Positions 8,624 through 15,899 of a stretch of DNA of 21,161 nt are shown piece after piece. The notes under the pieces were generated by a model. That model did no database searches, had not been told where the DNA came from, and worked only from the letters and a program-made list of their open reading frames with translations. Position numbers and translations under genes: made by a program. The stretch comes from Pseudomonadota bacterium. GTDB lineage: Bacteria > Pseudomonadota > Gammaproteobacteria > Xanthomonadales > Xanthomonadaceae. The stretch lies in the NCBI GenBank assembly GCA_023388955.1, contig JAEWFH010000062.1, forward strand, positions 1 to 21,161. The letters are read 5' to 3'. The first letter of the stretch is position 1, and each line of letters opens with the position of its first letter.

Positions 8624-10069
8624 ATGATCGCCGTTCCTGTCCGTTCCGCCGCCGACCTGATGCCCCTGCTTCCCGAGCTGGTGCTGGTGGGTGGCGCCTT
8701 CGCCCTGTTGATCCTGGACCTGTTCCTGTCCCAGCGGCACAAGGTCGTGACCCATGTGCTGGCCACCGCGCTGCTGGTGCTGGCCGGCGTGCTGCTGGCC
8801 GCCGGGGTGGGCGGGCAGGGCGAGGTGTTCAACGGCATGTTCGTGCGCGATACCGCGGCCGACGTGCTGAAGGTCGCGCTGTGCCTCGTGGGCGTGCTGT
8901 CGATGGCGTTCATCTGGCCCTACATGCGCGACCGCGGCCTGTACCAGGGCGAGGTCGGGGTGCTGGTGCTGTTCGCCACCGTGGGCATGATGCTGCTGGT
9001 GTCCTCGGGCACCCTGGTGATGGTGTACGTGGGCCTGGAAATGCTGGCGCTGTGCTCCTATGCGCTGGTGGTGGCCGACCGCGACAGCCCGATCGCCTCC
9101 GAGGCCGGCATCAAGTACTTCGTCCTCGGTTCGCTCGCCTCCGGCCTGCTGCTGTACGGCATGTCGCTGGTGTACGGCGCCACCGGCACCCTCTACCTGG
9201 ACCAGATCGCCGCGGCCATCGCCGCCGATGGTGCCTCGACCATGCTGATGACCGGCGTGGTGTTCATGATCGTCGGCATCGCCTTCAAGTTCGGTGCGGC
9301 GCCGTTCCACATGTGGCTGCCCGACGTGTACCAGGGTGCACCGACCGCGATCTCGCTGTTCATCGGCTCGGCCCCCAAGCTGGCCACCTTTGGCATGACC
9401 TACCGCCTGCTGGAGGTCGCGGCCGGCCCGCTGGCGGACAGCTGGCAGCTGGCGCTGGCCTGGCTGGCGGTCATCTCGCTGGTGCTGGGCAACCTGGGCG
9501 CGATGATGCAGTCCAACTTCAAGCGGCTGCTGGCGTACTCGACCATCTCCCACGTCGGCTTCGTGTTCATCGGCTTTGCCGGTGGCGGGGCGGACGGATT
9601 CGCGGCGGCGATGTTCTACGCGATCAGCTATGCGCTGATGGCCACCGCCGGCTTCGGCGCGATCGTGGTGATGTCCAGCCGGGGCTTCGAGGCCGACGAG
9701 CTGGACGACTACCGCGGCCTGAACCAGCGCAGCCCGTGGATGGCCGGGATGATCCTGTGCGTGATGGTCTCGCTGGCCGGCGTGCCGCCGTTCCTGGGCT
9801 TTTGGGCCAAGCTGGCGGTACTGCAGGCGGCGATCCAGAACGACATGCTGTGGCTGGCGATCGTCGGCATCGTGTTCGCGGTGGTGGGTGCGTTCTACTA
9901 CCTCAAGGTGGTCAAGCACATGTACTTCGACGAGCCGGTGGGCGAGATCCCGGCCCCGGCCAACCACCGCCCGGTCCGCATCGTGTTCGCGGTCAATGCG
10001 CTGGGCCTGCTGGCCCTGGGCCTGGCCTGGAGCCCGATCATGGCGTGGTGCCAGCGGGCATTCGCCTGA
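8624..10069 (+). CDS. nuoN: NADH-quinone oxidoreductase subunit N
   Basis: Third antiporter-like proton-pumping subunit (481 aa from the chosen start; 14 helices in the family), homologous to ND2. Glu139 in VYVGLEMLALCSYALV and Lys222 in GIAFKFGAAPFHMWLPDVYQ are the expected buried Glu and Lys. LLAYSTISHVGFVFIGF and PPFLGFWAKL are further family marks. The reading frame opens at GTG 8600, but no Shine-Dalgarno precedes it. ATG 8624 has a weak GCGAG 8 nt upstream and gives an N-terminus of usual length; Met at 8660 is also possible. It is the last nuo gene, 45 nt after nuoM. No intrinsic terminator is visible after its stop. Confidence 0.94.
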   Translation: MIAVPVRSAADLMPLLPELVLVGGAFALLILDLFLSQRHKVVTHVLATALLVLAGVLLAAGVGGQGEVFNGMFVRDTAADVLKVALCLVGVLSMAFIWPYMRDRGLYQGEVGVLVLFATVGMMLLVSSGTLVMVYVGLEMLALCSYALVVADRDSPIASEAGIKYFVLGSLASGLLLYGMSLVYGATGTLYLDQIAAAIAADGASTMLMTGVVFMIVGIAFKFGAAPFHMWLPDVYQGAPTAISLFIGSAPKLATFGMTYRLLEVAAGPLADSWQLALAWLAVISLVLGNLGAMMQSNFKRLLAYSTISHVGFVFIGFAGGGADGFAAAMFYAISYALMATAGFGAIVVMSSRGFEADELDDYRGLNQRSPWMAGMILCVMVSLAGVPPFLGFWAKLAVLQAAIQNDMLWLAIVGIVFAVVGAFYYLKVVKHMYFDEPVGEIPAPANHRPVRIVFAVNALGLLALGLAWSPIMAWCQRAFA

Positions 10070-10083
10070 TCGAAATAAAAGTG

Positions 10084-10111
10084 TTGCAATAGTTTCAGCC
10101 GTCGATATAAT
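10084..10111 (+). promoter_or_regulatory. sigma70-type promoter of the initiator tRNA gene
   Basis: TTGCAA (10084-10089) and a perfect TATAAT (10106-10111) are separated by 16 bp. Transcription would start near 10118, about 5 nt before the mature tRNA 5' end. It stands out as an AT-rich island in GC-rich sequence. It begins only 14 bp after the nuoN stop. Confidence 0.8.
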
Positions 10112-10122
10112 GGGCGGCCTGA

Positions 10123-10199
<77 letters not shown>

Positions 10200-10205
10200 G
10201 CTTCG

Positions 10206-10246
10206 GCTGAAAGGAAGCCTCCTTGCGAGGCTTTCTTTTTTCAGCC
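10206..10246 (+). terminator. terminator-like nested hairpin after tRNA-Met
   Basis: The inner stem AAGCCTC (10215-10221) pairs with GAGGCTT (10227-10233) around a CTTGC loop and is followed by a T-rich run ending about 10241. An outer arm GGCTGAAA (10206-10213) is complementary to TTTCAGCC (10239-10246), so the T run itself can be sequestered. It likely ends the tRNA transcript and perhaps nuo readthrough, and may be leaky into rimP. Confidence 0.75.
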
Positions 10247-10302
10247 CCAGCCGGGCCCGGTGGTGCGTACTGCTCTCGCGCCACCCTACATCCGAGGTAT
10301 GG

Positions 10303-10327
10303 ACAAGGGCCCGGTCGGGCCCTTTGT
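10303..10327 (+). promoter_or_regulatory. GC-rich hairpin in the rimP leader
   Basis: ACAAGGGCCC (10303-10312) and GGGCCCTTTGT (10317-10327) form a strong hairpin around a GGTC loop, with one T bulged and a short TTT. It ends about 7 nt before the rimP Shine-Dalgarno (10335-10340). It could be a weak terminator or attenuator, or could set mRNA 5' stability. No function is demonstrated. Confidence 0.5.
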
Positions 10328-10343
10328 CGTTTCCGGAGGACGC

Positions 10344-10937
10344 ATGTCAGACAAGGCCACCGACATCGCCAGCCTGCTCGCCCCGACCGTGGAGTCGATG
10401 GGGCTGGAGCTGCTTGGCGTGGAGTACCTGCCCGCGCCGGGTGGCGCGGTGCTGCGCCTGTACATCGACGTGCCGGCGGGTGACGGGGAGGCCGGCGCGG
10501 ACGCCCCGCGCACCGTGGGTATCGAGGACTGCGAAGCGGTCAGCCGCGAGGTTTCGGCGCAGCTGGACGTGGAGGACCCGATCAGCGGCAACTACACCCT
10601 GGAAGTATCCTCCCCGGGGCTGGACCGCCCGCTTTTCACCCTCGACCATTACCACCGCTTTGCCGGGGAGACGGCGAAGGTCGCCATGCGGCTGCCGCAG
10701 GACGGCCGGCGCCGGCTGACCGGCCGCATTGTTTCCATCGAGGACGGCAGCATCACCTTCGACGTCGACGGCAACCCGATCGTGGTCGCCTTCGACAATA
10801 TCGACAAGGCGCGGCTTGTGCCCGACTGGGCCGCGTTGGGACTCGCCCCGGGCAAGCCCGGCAAGCGTTCCGGCCGGGCCAACAACAACAAATCCACCAA
10901 CAAGCCGGCGGCCGACGGGTCGGATTCGGCGGAGTAA
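10344..10937 (+). CDS. rimP: ribosome maturation factor RimP
   Basis: RimP (197 aa) assists late assembly of the 30S subunit in the cytoplasm. The N-terminal alpha/beta domain (about 5-85) includes LAPTVESMGLELLGVEYLP and VGIEDCEAVSREVSAQLDVED, then the family motif LEVSSPGLDRPLF near residue 90. The C-terminal SH3-like domain (about 100-165) has LTGRIVSIEDGSITFDVDG. A Lys/Asn/Gly-rich tail follows from about 170. The open frame extends upstream to a GTG at 10260, but ATG 10344 is preferred: GGAGGA at 10335-10340 precedes it and the protein then begins at the conserved domain. The rimP stop is 4 nt from the nusA start, so the pair is probably cotranscribed, as in most proteobacteria. Confidence 0.95.
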   Translation: MSDKATDIASLLAPTVESMGLELLGVEYLPAPGGAVLRLYIDVPAGDGEAGADAPRTVGIEDCEAVSREVSAQLDVEDPISGNYTLEVSSPGLDRPLFTLDHYHRFAGETAKVAMRLPQDGRRRLTGRIVSIEDGSITFDVDGNPIVVAFDNIDKARLVPDWAALGLAPGKPGKRSGRANNNKSTNKPAADGSDSAE

Positions 10938-10941
10938 CGAG

Positions 10942-12429
10942 ATGAGCAAGGAACTGTTGCTGGTCGTTGACGCGGTTGCCAACGAAAAGGGCGTGCCCGA
11001 GTCGGTGATCTTCGAGGCCATCGAGGCCGCGCTGGCGTCCGCCGCCAAGAAGCGCTACACCGACGAGGACGTGCTGGTGCGCGTCTCCATCGACCGCAAG
11101 GATGGCAGCTACGAGACCTTCCGCCGGATGGAGGTCGTCGCCGACGACTCGGTGATGGAGTCCCCGGACCGCCAGATCCGCCTGATGGATGCCGTCGACG
11201 AGGTCGAGGGTGCCGAAGTCGGCGACTATATCGAAGAGCAGATCGAGAACCCCGAGTTCGGCCGCATCGCCGCCCAGGCCGCCAAGCAGGTGATCGTGCA
11301 GCGCGTGCGCGAGGCCGAGCGCCAGCAGGTGGTCGACGCCTGGAAGGACCGCGTCGGCGAGCTGGTGACCGGCATCGTCAAGCGCGTGGAGCGCGGCAAC
11401 ATCTATGTCGACCTGGGCGGCAACGCCGAGGCGATCATCCCCAAGGACAAAGGCATCCCCCGCGACGTGCTGCGCACCGGCGACCGCGTGCGCGGCTTCC
11501 TGTTCGACGTGCGCTCCGAGCCGCGCGGGCCGCAGCTGTTCATCAGCCGCGCCGCGCCGGAGTTCATGATGGAGCTGTTCAAGCTCGAGGTGCCGGAAGT
11601 CGGCCAGGGCCTGGTCTCGATCATGGCCTGCGCCCGCGACCCCGGCGACCGCGCCAAGATCGCCGTGCTCGCGCATGACAACCGCACCGACCCGATCGGC
11701 GCCTGCATCGGCATGCGCGGTTCGCGCGTGCAGGCGGTGACCAACGAGCTCAACGGCGAGCGCGTGGACATCGTGCTGTGGTCGGACAACCCGGCGCAGT
11801 TCGTGATCAACGCGATGGCCCCGGCCGAGGTGCAGTCGATCATCGTCGACGAGGAAAAGCACTCCATGGACCTGGCCGTCGCCGAGGAGCGGCTGGCCCA
11901 GGCGATCGGCAAGGGCGGCCAGAACGTGCGCCTGGCCAGCCGCATGACCGGCTGGCAGCTCAACGTGATGACCGCCGAGCAGGTCCAGGCCAAGAGCGAG
12001 GCCGAGCAGGCCGAGGCCCGCGAGCTGTTCCAGGAGAAGCTGGAGGTCGACGAGGAGATCGCCGGCATCCTGGTGTCGGAAGGCTTCGGCACCGTCGAGG
12101 AGATCGCCTACGTCCCGGTCGGCGAGCTGCTGGCGGTGGAGGGCTTCGACGAGGACATCGTCGAGGAACTGCGCGCCCGCGCCCGCGATGCACTGCTCAA
12201 CGAGGCCCTGGCGGCCGAGGAGGAGCTGGCGTCGCAGGAGCCCTCCGCGGAACTGCTGTCGATGGAAGGCATGGACGAGGTCCTGGCCTACGCGCTGGCC
12301 GCCAACGGCGTCGTGACCCGCGACGACCTGGCCGACCTGGCCACCGACGAGCTGACCGTCTACGAGGGCGTGGACAAGGCCCGCGCCGCCACGCTGATCA
12401 TGGAAGCGCGCAAGCACTGGTTCGAGTGA
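10942..12429 (+). CDS. nusA: transcription termination/antitermination factor NusA
   Basis: NusA (495 aa) binds RNA polymerase and nascent RNA, affecting pausing, intrinsic termination and antitermination. Domains in order: N-terminal polymerase-binding domain (about 1-130, KELLLVVDAVANEKGVPE); S1 (about 139-200, GELVTGIVKRVERGNIYVD); KH1 with GMRG at 257-260; KH2 with GKGG at 323-326; and two C-terminal acidic helix-hairpin repeats (about 355-495), the AR1/AR2 type found in gammaproteobacteria. Start ATG 10942 follows GGAG (10931-10934) with 7 nt spacing. The open frame upstream lies inside rimP and is rejected. The neighbours rimP and infB form the usual operon, in which NusA autoregulation is known in E. 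coli. Confidence 0.97.
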   Translation: MSKELLLVVDAVANEKGVPESVIFEAIEAALASAAKKRYTDEDVLVRVSIDRKDGSYETFRRMEVVADDSVMESPDRQIRLMDAVDEVEGAEVGDYIEEQIENPEFGRIAAQAAKQVIVQRVREAERQQVVDAWKDRVGELVTGIVKRVERGNIYVDLGGNAEAIIPKDKGIPRDVLRTGDRVRGFLFDVRSEPRGPQLFISRAAPEFMMELFKLEVPEVGQGLVSIMACARDPGDRAKIAVLAHDNRTDPIGACIGMRGSRVQAVTNELNGERVDIVLWSDNPAQFVINAMAPAEVQSIIVDEEKHSMDLAVAEERLAQAIGKGGQNVRLASRMTGWQLNVMTAEQVQAKSEAEQAEARELFQEKLEVDEEIAGILVSEGFGTVEEIAYVPVGELLAVEGFDEDIVEELRARARDALLNEALAAEEELASQEPSAELLSMEGMDEVLAYALAANGVVTRDDLADLATDELTVYEGVDKARAATLIMEARKHWFE

Positions 12430-12543
12430 CCCGTGCCTGCCGCCGCCATGGAATGAACACGGGACTGCGCCCATGTAACCGCAGGGATAGAATTGACCGA
12501 TAACCGCGCCGGCCGTACTGGCGCCTCAGGAAACGGAAACCGA

Positions 12544-15114
12544 ATGTCGCAGCAAACCACCATCCGCAAGCTGGCCGCACTGGTGAACACGCCGGTCGAG
12601 AAGTTGCTGGAACAGCTGGCCGAGGCCGGCATGGAGTTCAGCGACCCCGACCAGGTGGTCTCCAGCACCGAGAAGGTCAAGCTGCTCGGCTTCCTGAGGC
12701 GTACCCACGGTAAGGGGGCGGCCGAGGCCGAGAAGGCCGGGGCGCCGCGCAAGATCACCCTGAGCCGCAACCGCAAGCAGGAGCTGACCGTCGGCGGTGG
12801 CAAGAACCGCTCCACGGTCGACGTGGTCGTGCGCAAGAAGGTCACCCTGGTGCCGCCGGGTGGCGAAGGCTCCACGGCCGGTGGCGGCGACGAGCGCGCG
12901 GAGATCCTGCGCAAGCTCGAGGAATCGCGCCAGCGCAACCTGGCCGAGCAGCAGGCCCTGGCCGAGGCCGACCGGCGCCGTGCCGAGGAAGCCGAGCGGG
13001 CGAAGAAGGAGGCCGAGGAGGCCGCGCGCCGCAAGGCCGAGGAAGAGGCCGCGGCGAAGGCCGCGCCCCAGCCGGAGCCGGTCGAGGATGCGGCGCCGGA
13101 GCCGAAGGCACCGCCGCGTGCCCGCGAGCGCGACGACGGCCGCGGCCGCGGTACGCGCGAGCGCACCGCCGGTGCCGGCGCCGGGGCGGGCGACAACGAT
13201 GGCCGCGGCAAGCGTTTTGCCGGCCGCATGCACCTGAGCGAGTCCGACCGGGCCCGCCGTTCCACCGGCGCCGGCGCGCGCGGCCGCTCCAAGTCGCGCC
13301 GCCATCCCGACCAGTCGCGTACCGGTACCGGGTTCACCCGTCCCACCGCGCCGATCGTGCGCGAGGTGCAGATCGGCGAGACCATCACCGTGGCCGACCT
13401 GGCGCAGCAGATGGCGCTCAAGGGCGGCGAGGTGGTCAAGGCGCTGTTCAAGATGGGCGTGATGGCCACCATCACCCAGTCCATCGACCATGACACCGCG
13501 GTACTGGTGACCGAGGAGCTCGGCCATACGCCGGTCGCGGCCACCGGGAACGACGCCGAGGACACCCTGCTGGCGCAGCTGGAGGACGTGCAGGGCGAGC
13601 TGACCCAGCGTCCGCCGGTGGTCACCATCATGGGCCACGTCGACCATGGCAAGACCTCGACGCTGGACTACATCCGCCGTACCCGGATCGCTTCGGGCGA
13701 GGCCGGCGGCATCACCCAGCACATCGGTGCCTACCACGTCGAAACCGACAAGGGGATCATCAGCTTCCTCGATACCCCGGGCCATGCGGCGTTCTCGTCG
13801 ATGCGCTCGCGTGGTGCCAGGCTGACCGACATCGTGGTGCTGGTGGTGGCGGCCGACGACGGCGTCAAGCCGCAGACGATCGAGGCGATCCAGCACGCGC
13901 GCGCCGCCCAGGTGCCGCTGATCGTCGCCATCAACAAGATCGACAAGTCCGATGCCGACCCGCTGCGGGTCAAGAACGAGCTGCTCGAGCACGAGGTCGT
14001 GGCCGAGGAGTTCGGTGGCGATACGCAGATGGTCGAGATCTCGGCCAAGACCGGGCAGAACTTCGACGGCCTGCTGGATGCGATCTCGCTTCAGGCCGAA
14101 GTGCTCGAACTCAAGGCCGTGGCCACCGGCCGCGCCAGCGGTACCGTCATCGAGTCCGCCCTGGACAAGGGCCGTGGCCCGGTTGCGACCGTGCTGGTGC
14201 AGCAGGGCGAGCTGCAGAAGGGCGACTACCTGGTCTGCGGCGTGCAGTACGGCCGCGTGCGTGCGCTGTTCGACGAGACCGGTGCCCAGGTCGACTCGGC
14301 CGGCCCGTCGATCCCGGTGCAGGTGCTCGGCCTGTCGGGCGTGCCCGACGCCGGCGACGACTTCGTCGTGGTCGAGGACGAGCGCCTGGCCAAGGACGTG
14401 GCCGAGCAGCGCGACGCCAAGCGCCGCGAGACGCGCCTGGTTGCCCAGGGTGGCAACCGGATGGAAGACATCATGGCACAGATGGGCGAAGGCGCCGGCC
14501 AGCTGTCGCTGAACCTGGTCGTCAAGGCCGACGTCCACGGTTCGGTGCAGGCGCTGCGCGAGGCACTCACCGCCCTGAGCACCGACGAGATCCGCATCAA
14601 CGTGATCCGCGCCGGAGTGGGTGGCATCACCGAGTCCGACGCCAGCCTGGCGTCGACCTCCAAGGCCACGATCATCGGCTTCAACGTCCGTGCCGACGCC
14701 ACCGCGCGCAAGGTCATCGAGACCAACAACCTGGACCTGCGCTACTTCTCGATCATCTATGACGTGATCGACCAGGTGAAGCAGGTGGCCTCGGGCATCC
14801 TGGGCATGGAGATCCGCGAGGAGATCATCGGTACCGCCGAGGTATTGCAGGTGTTCCGCCATTCCCGCTTCGGCTCGATCGCCGGTTCGCGCGTGGTCGA
14901 GGGCGTGTTCCGCTCCGGCAAGCCGGTGCGCGTGCTGCGCGACAACACCGTCATCTTCGAGGGTGAGCTCGACTCGCTGCGGCGCTTCCAGGACAACGTC
15001 GACGAGGTCAAGGAAGGCACCGAGTGCGGCATCGGCGTGAAGGGCTACGACAACGTCAAGGTCGGCGACCACATCGAGTGCTTCGAGCGCCACGAGGTCC
15101 AGAGGACCCTGTGA
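12544..15114 (+). CDS. infB: translation initiation factor IF-2
   Basis: IF2 (856 aa) is the GTPase that places fMet-tRNA on the 30S subunit and promotes 50S joining. The N-terminal IF2_N domain (TTIRKLAALVNTPVEKLLEQ) is followed by a long Ala/Glu/Arg-rich, probably coiled, then Gly/Arg-rich linker (about 115-265), a second IF2_N-like part, and the GTPase domain: G1 GHVDHGKT at 364-371, G2 GGITQHIGAYHV, G3 DTPGH at 410-414, G4 NKID at 464-467, G5 SAKTG. Domains II-IV (beta-barrel, alpha-beta-alpha, C-terminal fMet-binding barrel) complete it. The frame opens at TTG 12493, but ATG 12544 begins the conserved domain and follows AGGAAAC (12528-12534) and GGAAA (12535-12539). It lies 114 nt after nusA. 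Confidence 0.97.
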   Translation: MSQQTTIRKLAALVNTPVEKLLEQLAEAGMEFSDPDQVVSSTEKVKLLGFLRRTHGKGAAEAEKAGAPRKITLSRNRKQELTVGGGKNRSTVDVVVRKKVTLVPPGGEGSTAGGGDERAEILRKLEESRQRNLAEQQALAEADRRRAEEAERAKKEAEEAARRKAEEEAAAKAAPQPEPVEDAAPEPKAPPRARERDDGRGRGTRERTAGAGAGAGDNDGRGKRFAGRMHLSESDRARRSTGAGARGRSKSRRHPDQSRTGTGFTRPTAPIVREVQIGETITVADLAQQMALKGGEVVKALFKMGVMATITQSIDHDTAVLVTEELGHTPVAATGNDAEDTLLAQLEDVQGELTQRPPVVTIMGHVDHGKTSTLDYIRRTRIASGEAGGITQHIGAYHVETDKGIISFLDTPGHAAFSSMRSRGARLTDIVVLVVAADDGVKPQTIEAIQHARAAQVPLIVAINKIDKSDADPLRVKNELLEHEVVAEEFGGDTQMVEISAKTGQNFDGLLDAISLQAEVLELKAVATGRASGTVIESALDKGRGPVATVLVQQGELQKGDYLVCGVQYGRVRALFDETGAQVDSAGPSIPVQVLGLSGVPDAGDDFVVVEDERLAKDVAEQRDAKRRETRLVAQGGNRMEDIMAQMGEGAGQLSLNLVVKADVHGSVQALREALTALSTDEIRINVIRAGVGGITESDASLASTSKATIIGFNVRADATARKVIETNNLDLRYFSIIYDVIDQVKQVASGILGMEIREEIIGTAEVLQVFRHSRFGSIAGSRVVEGVFRSGKPVRVLRDNTVIFEGELDSLRRFQDNVDEVKEGTECGIGVKGYDNVKVGDHIECFERHEVQRTL

Positions 15115-15476
15115 CGAAGTCCTTCGCCCGTACCGATCGCGTCTCCGCCCAGCTCCGCAGGGAGCTGGGCACCCTGGTGCACTCGGCCGTGCGCGAGCAC
15201 GGGCTGCCGTCGGTCAGCGTGTCCGACGTCGAGGTGACCCGCGACCTGGCCCACGCCAAGGTGTTCTTCACCGCGCTGCAGCCAGAGCGCTCGAAGGAAG
15301 CGCTGGAAGGGCTGCGTGCGCTTTCACGCCAGTTGCGCTTCGAGCTCGGGCGCGCGGTCAAGTTGCGCCACGTGCCGGAGCTGCATTTCCAGTACGACGA
15401 CTCCTTCGACCGCGGCGAGCGCATCGAGAACCTGTTGCGCGAGAACCCGCCGCTCGCGGATGACGACGCCAGCTGA
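15111..15476 (+). CDS. rbfA: 30S ribosome-binding factor RbfA
   Basis: RbfA (121 aa) is a single KH-like domain protein that binds immature 30S subunits near the 16S 5' helix and aids maturation and cold adaptation. Family features: RTDRVSAQLRRELGTLVHSA at the N-terminus, VSVSDVEVTRDLAHAKVFFT in the middle, and LRHVPELHFQYDDSFDRGER near the C-terminus. The start is GTG 15111, overlapping the infB stop as GTGA, with AGAGGA at 15101-15106. The longer open frame upstream lies inside infB and is rejected. In E. coli truB follows immediately; here a minus-strand gene intervenes. Confidence 0.95.
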   Translation: MTKSFARTDRVSAQLRRELGTLVHSAVREHGLPSVSVSDVEVTRDLAHAKVFFTALQPERSKEALEGLRALSRQLRFELGRAVKLRHVPELHFQYDDSFDRGERIENLLRENPPLADDDAS

Positions 15477-15486
15477 TTTCCTTCCA

Positions 15487-15507
15487 GGTCCCGGTGCCGC
15501 CGGGATC
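15487..15507. terminator. hairpin at the convergent rbfA / hypothetical gene ends
   Basis: GGTCCCGG (15487-15494) pairs with CCGGGATC (15500-15507) around TGCCG, with one G-T wobble. It lies 10 nt after the rbfA stop and overlaps the stop of the minus-strand gene. Neither strand has a clear U tract, so it may stabilise 3' ends rather than terminate by itself. Confidence 0.35.
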
Positions 15508-15844
15508 AGTCCCCGGCCGGCTCCCTGTCGCGCCAGTAGTCGTTGGCCTCGGCGATGACCCGGAACTCGATGGCGACCAGCTCGGCCGCGCGCATCAGCA
15601 TCATCGGGTCCTCTTCGTACTTCTCCCGTACCCGCTGCTTGGCGCCGGCATCGCGCTGGATGCTGCCGATGGTCTTGCGGACCAGGGTGATCGCCAGCTG
15701 CCGGCCCTCCAGTGGCGTGGCGGTGACCAGGCTGGGGACGTAGTCGTCCGCCACCGGTGTCGCCGCGGGCTGTTGCGCATGGGCGGGCAGGGCGGCGGCC
15801 AGCAGGGTGGCGGCGAACACGGTGGTCAAGGGCGTGCGGGCCAT
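15506..15844 (-). CDS. hypothetical secreted protein
   Basis: I do not recognise this 112-residue protein. It starts with a clear Sec-type signal peptide: positive Arg3, hydrophobic core TTVFAATLLAAALPAHA, and a predicted signal peptidase I cut after AHA at residue 23. The mature part is about 89 residues: a Pro/Ala-rich linker, then a charged, probably helical region with IQRDAGAKQRVREKYEEDP and AAELVAIEFRVIAEANDYWR. No Cys and no membrane helix follow, so a periplasmic or exported soluble protein is likely. ATG at 15844 is chosen because AAGGAG (15858-15853, minus strand) sits 8 nt before it; the upstream GTG would overlap that Shine-Dalgarno. It lies antisense between rbfA and truB, divergent from truB by 55 bp. 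A signal peptide plus a good Shine-Dalgarno make it credible despite its small size. Confidence 0.75.
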   Translation of the reverse strand: MARTPLTTVFAATLLAAALPAHAQQPAATPVADDYVPSLVTATPLEGRQLAITLVRKTIGSIQRDAGAKQRVREKYEEDPMMLMRAAELVAIEFRVIAEANDYWRDREPAGD

Positions 15845-15887
15845 CGGAATCACTCCTTATCAAGAGGCAGGTGCCTAGCATGCCACC

Positions 15888-15893
15888 TACAAT
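15888..15893 (+). promoter_or_regulatory. possible -10 element of a truB promoter
   Basis: TACAAT lies 6 nt before the truB ATG (15900). If used, transcription would begin at or near the A of the start codon, giving a leaderless mRNA. No good -35 is seen. An inverted repeat AGGTG (15869-15873) / CACCT (15884-15888) overlaps the spacer and could be an operator. Confidence 0.35.
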
Positions 15894-15899
15894 GGACGG

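Noticed and set aside
10260..10343. Longer RimP starting at GTG 10260
   Set aside because: The extra 28 residues span the GGGCCC hairpin and lack family similarity, while ATG 10344 has a strong Shine-Dalgarno.
12493..12543. IF2 start at TTG 12493
   Set aside because: The 17 additional residues are not conserved-looking, and ATG 12544 begins the IF2_N domain with Shine-Dalgarno-like sequence before it.
12900..13330. Ala/Glu/Arg- and Gly/Arg-rich repeats in infB as a possible repeat element
   Set aside because: This is the usual low-complexity linker of proteobacterial IF2; the DNA shows no exact tandem repeat unit.
12526..15093. An 855-codon minus-strand open frame opposite infB
   Set aside because: Covers a secure IF2 gene; the Leu/Asp/His/Arg-biased translation mirrors IF2 codons and has no motif.
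15861..15899. Promoter for the minus-strand secreted protein gene
   Set aside because: No convincing -35/-10 pair could be read on the minus strand in the 55-bp divergent gap, so none is annotated.
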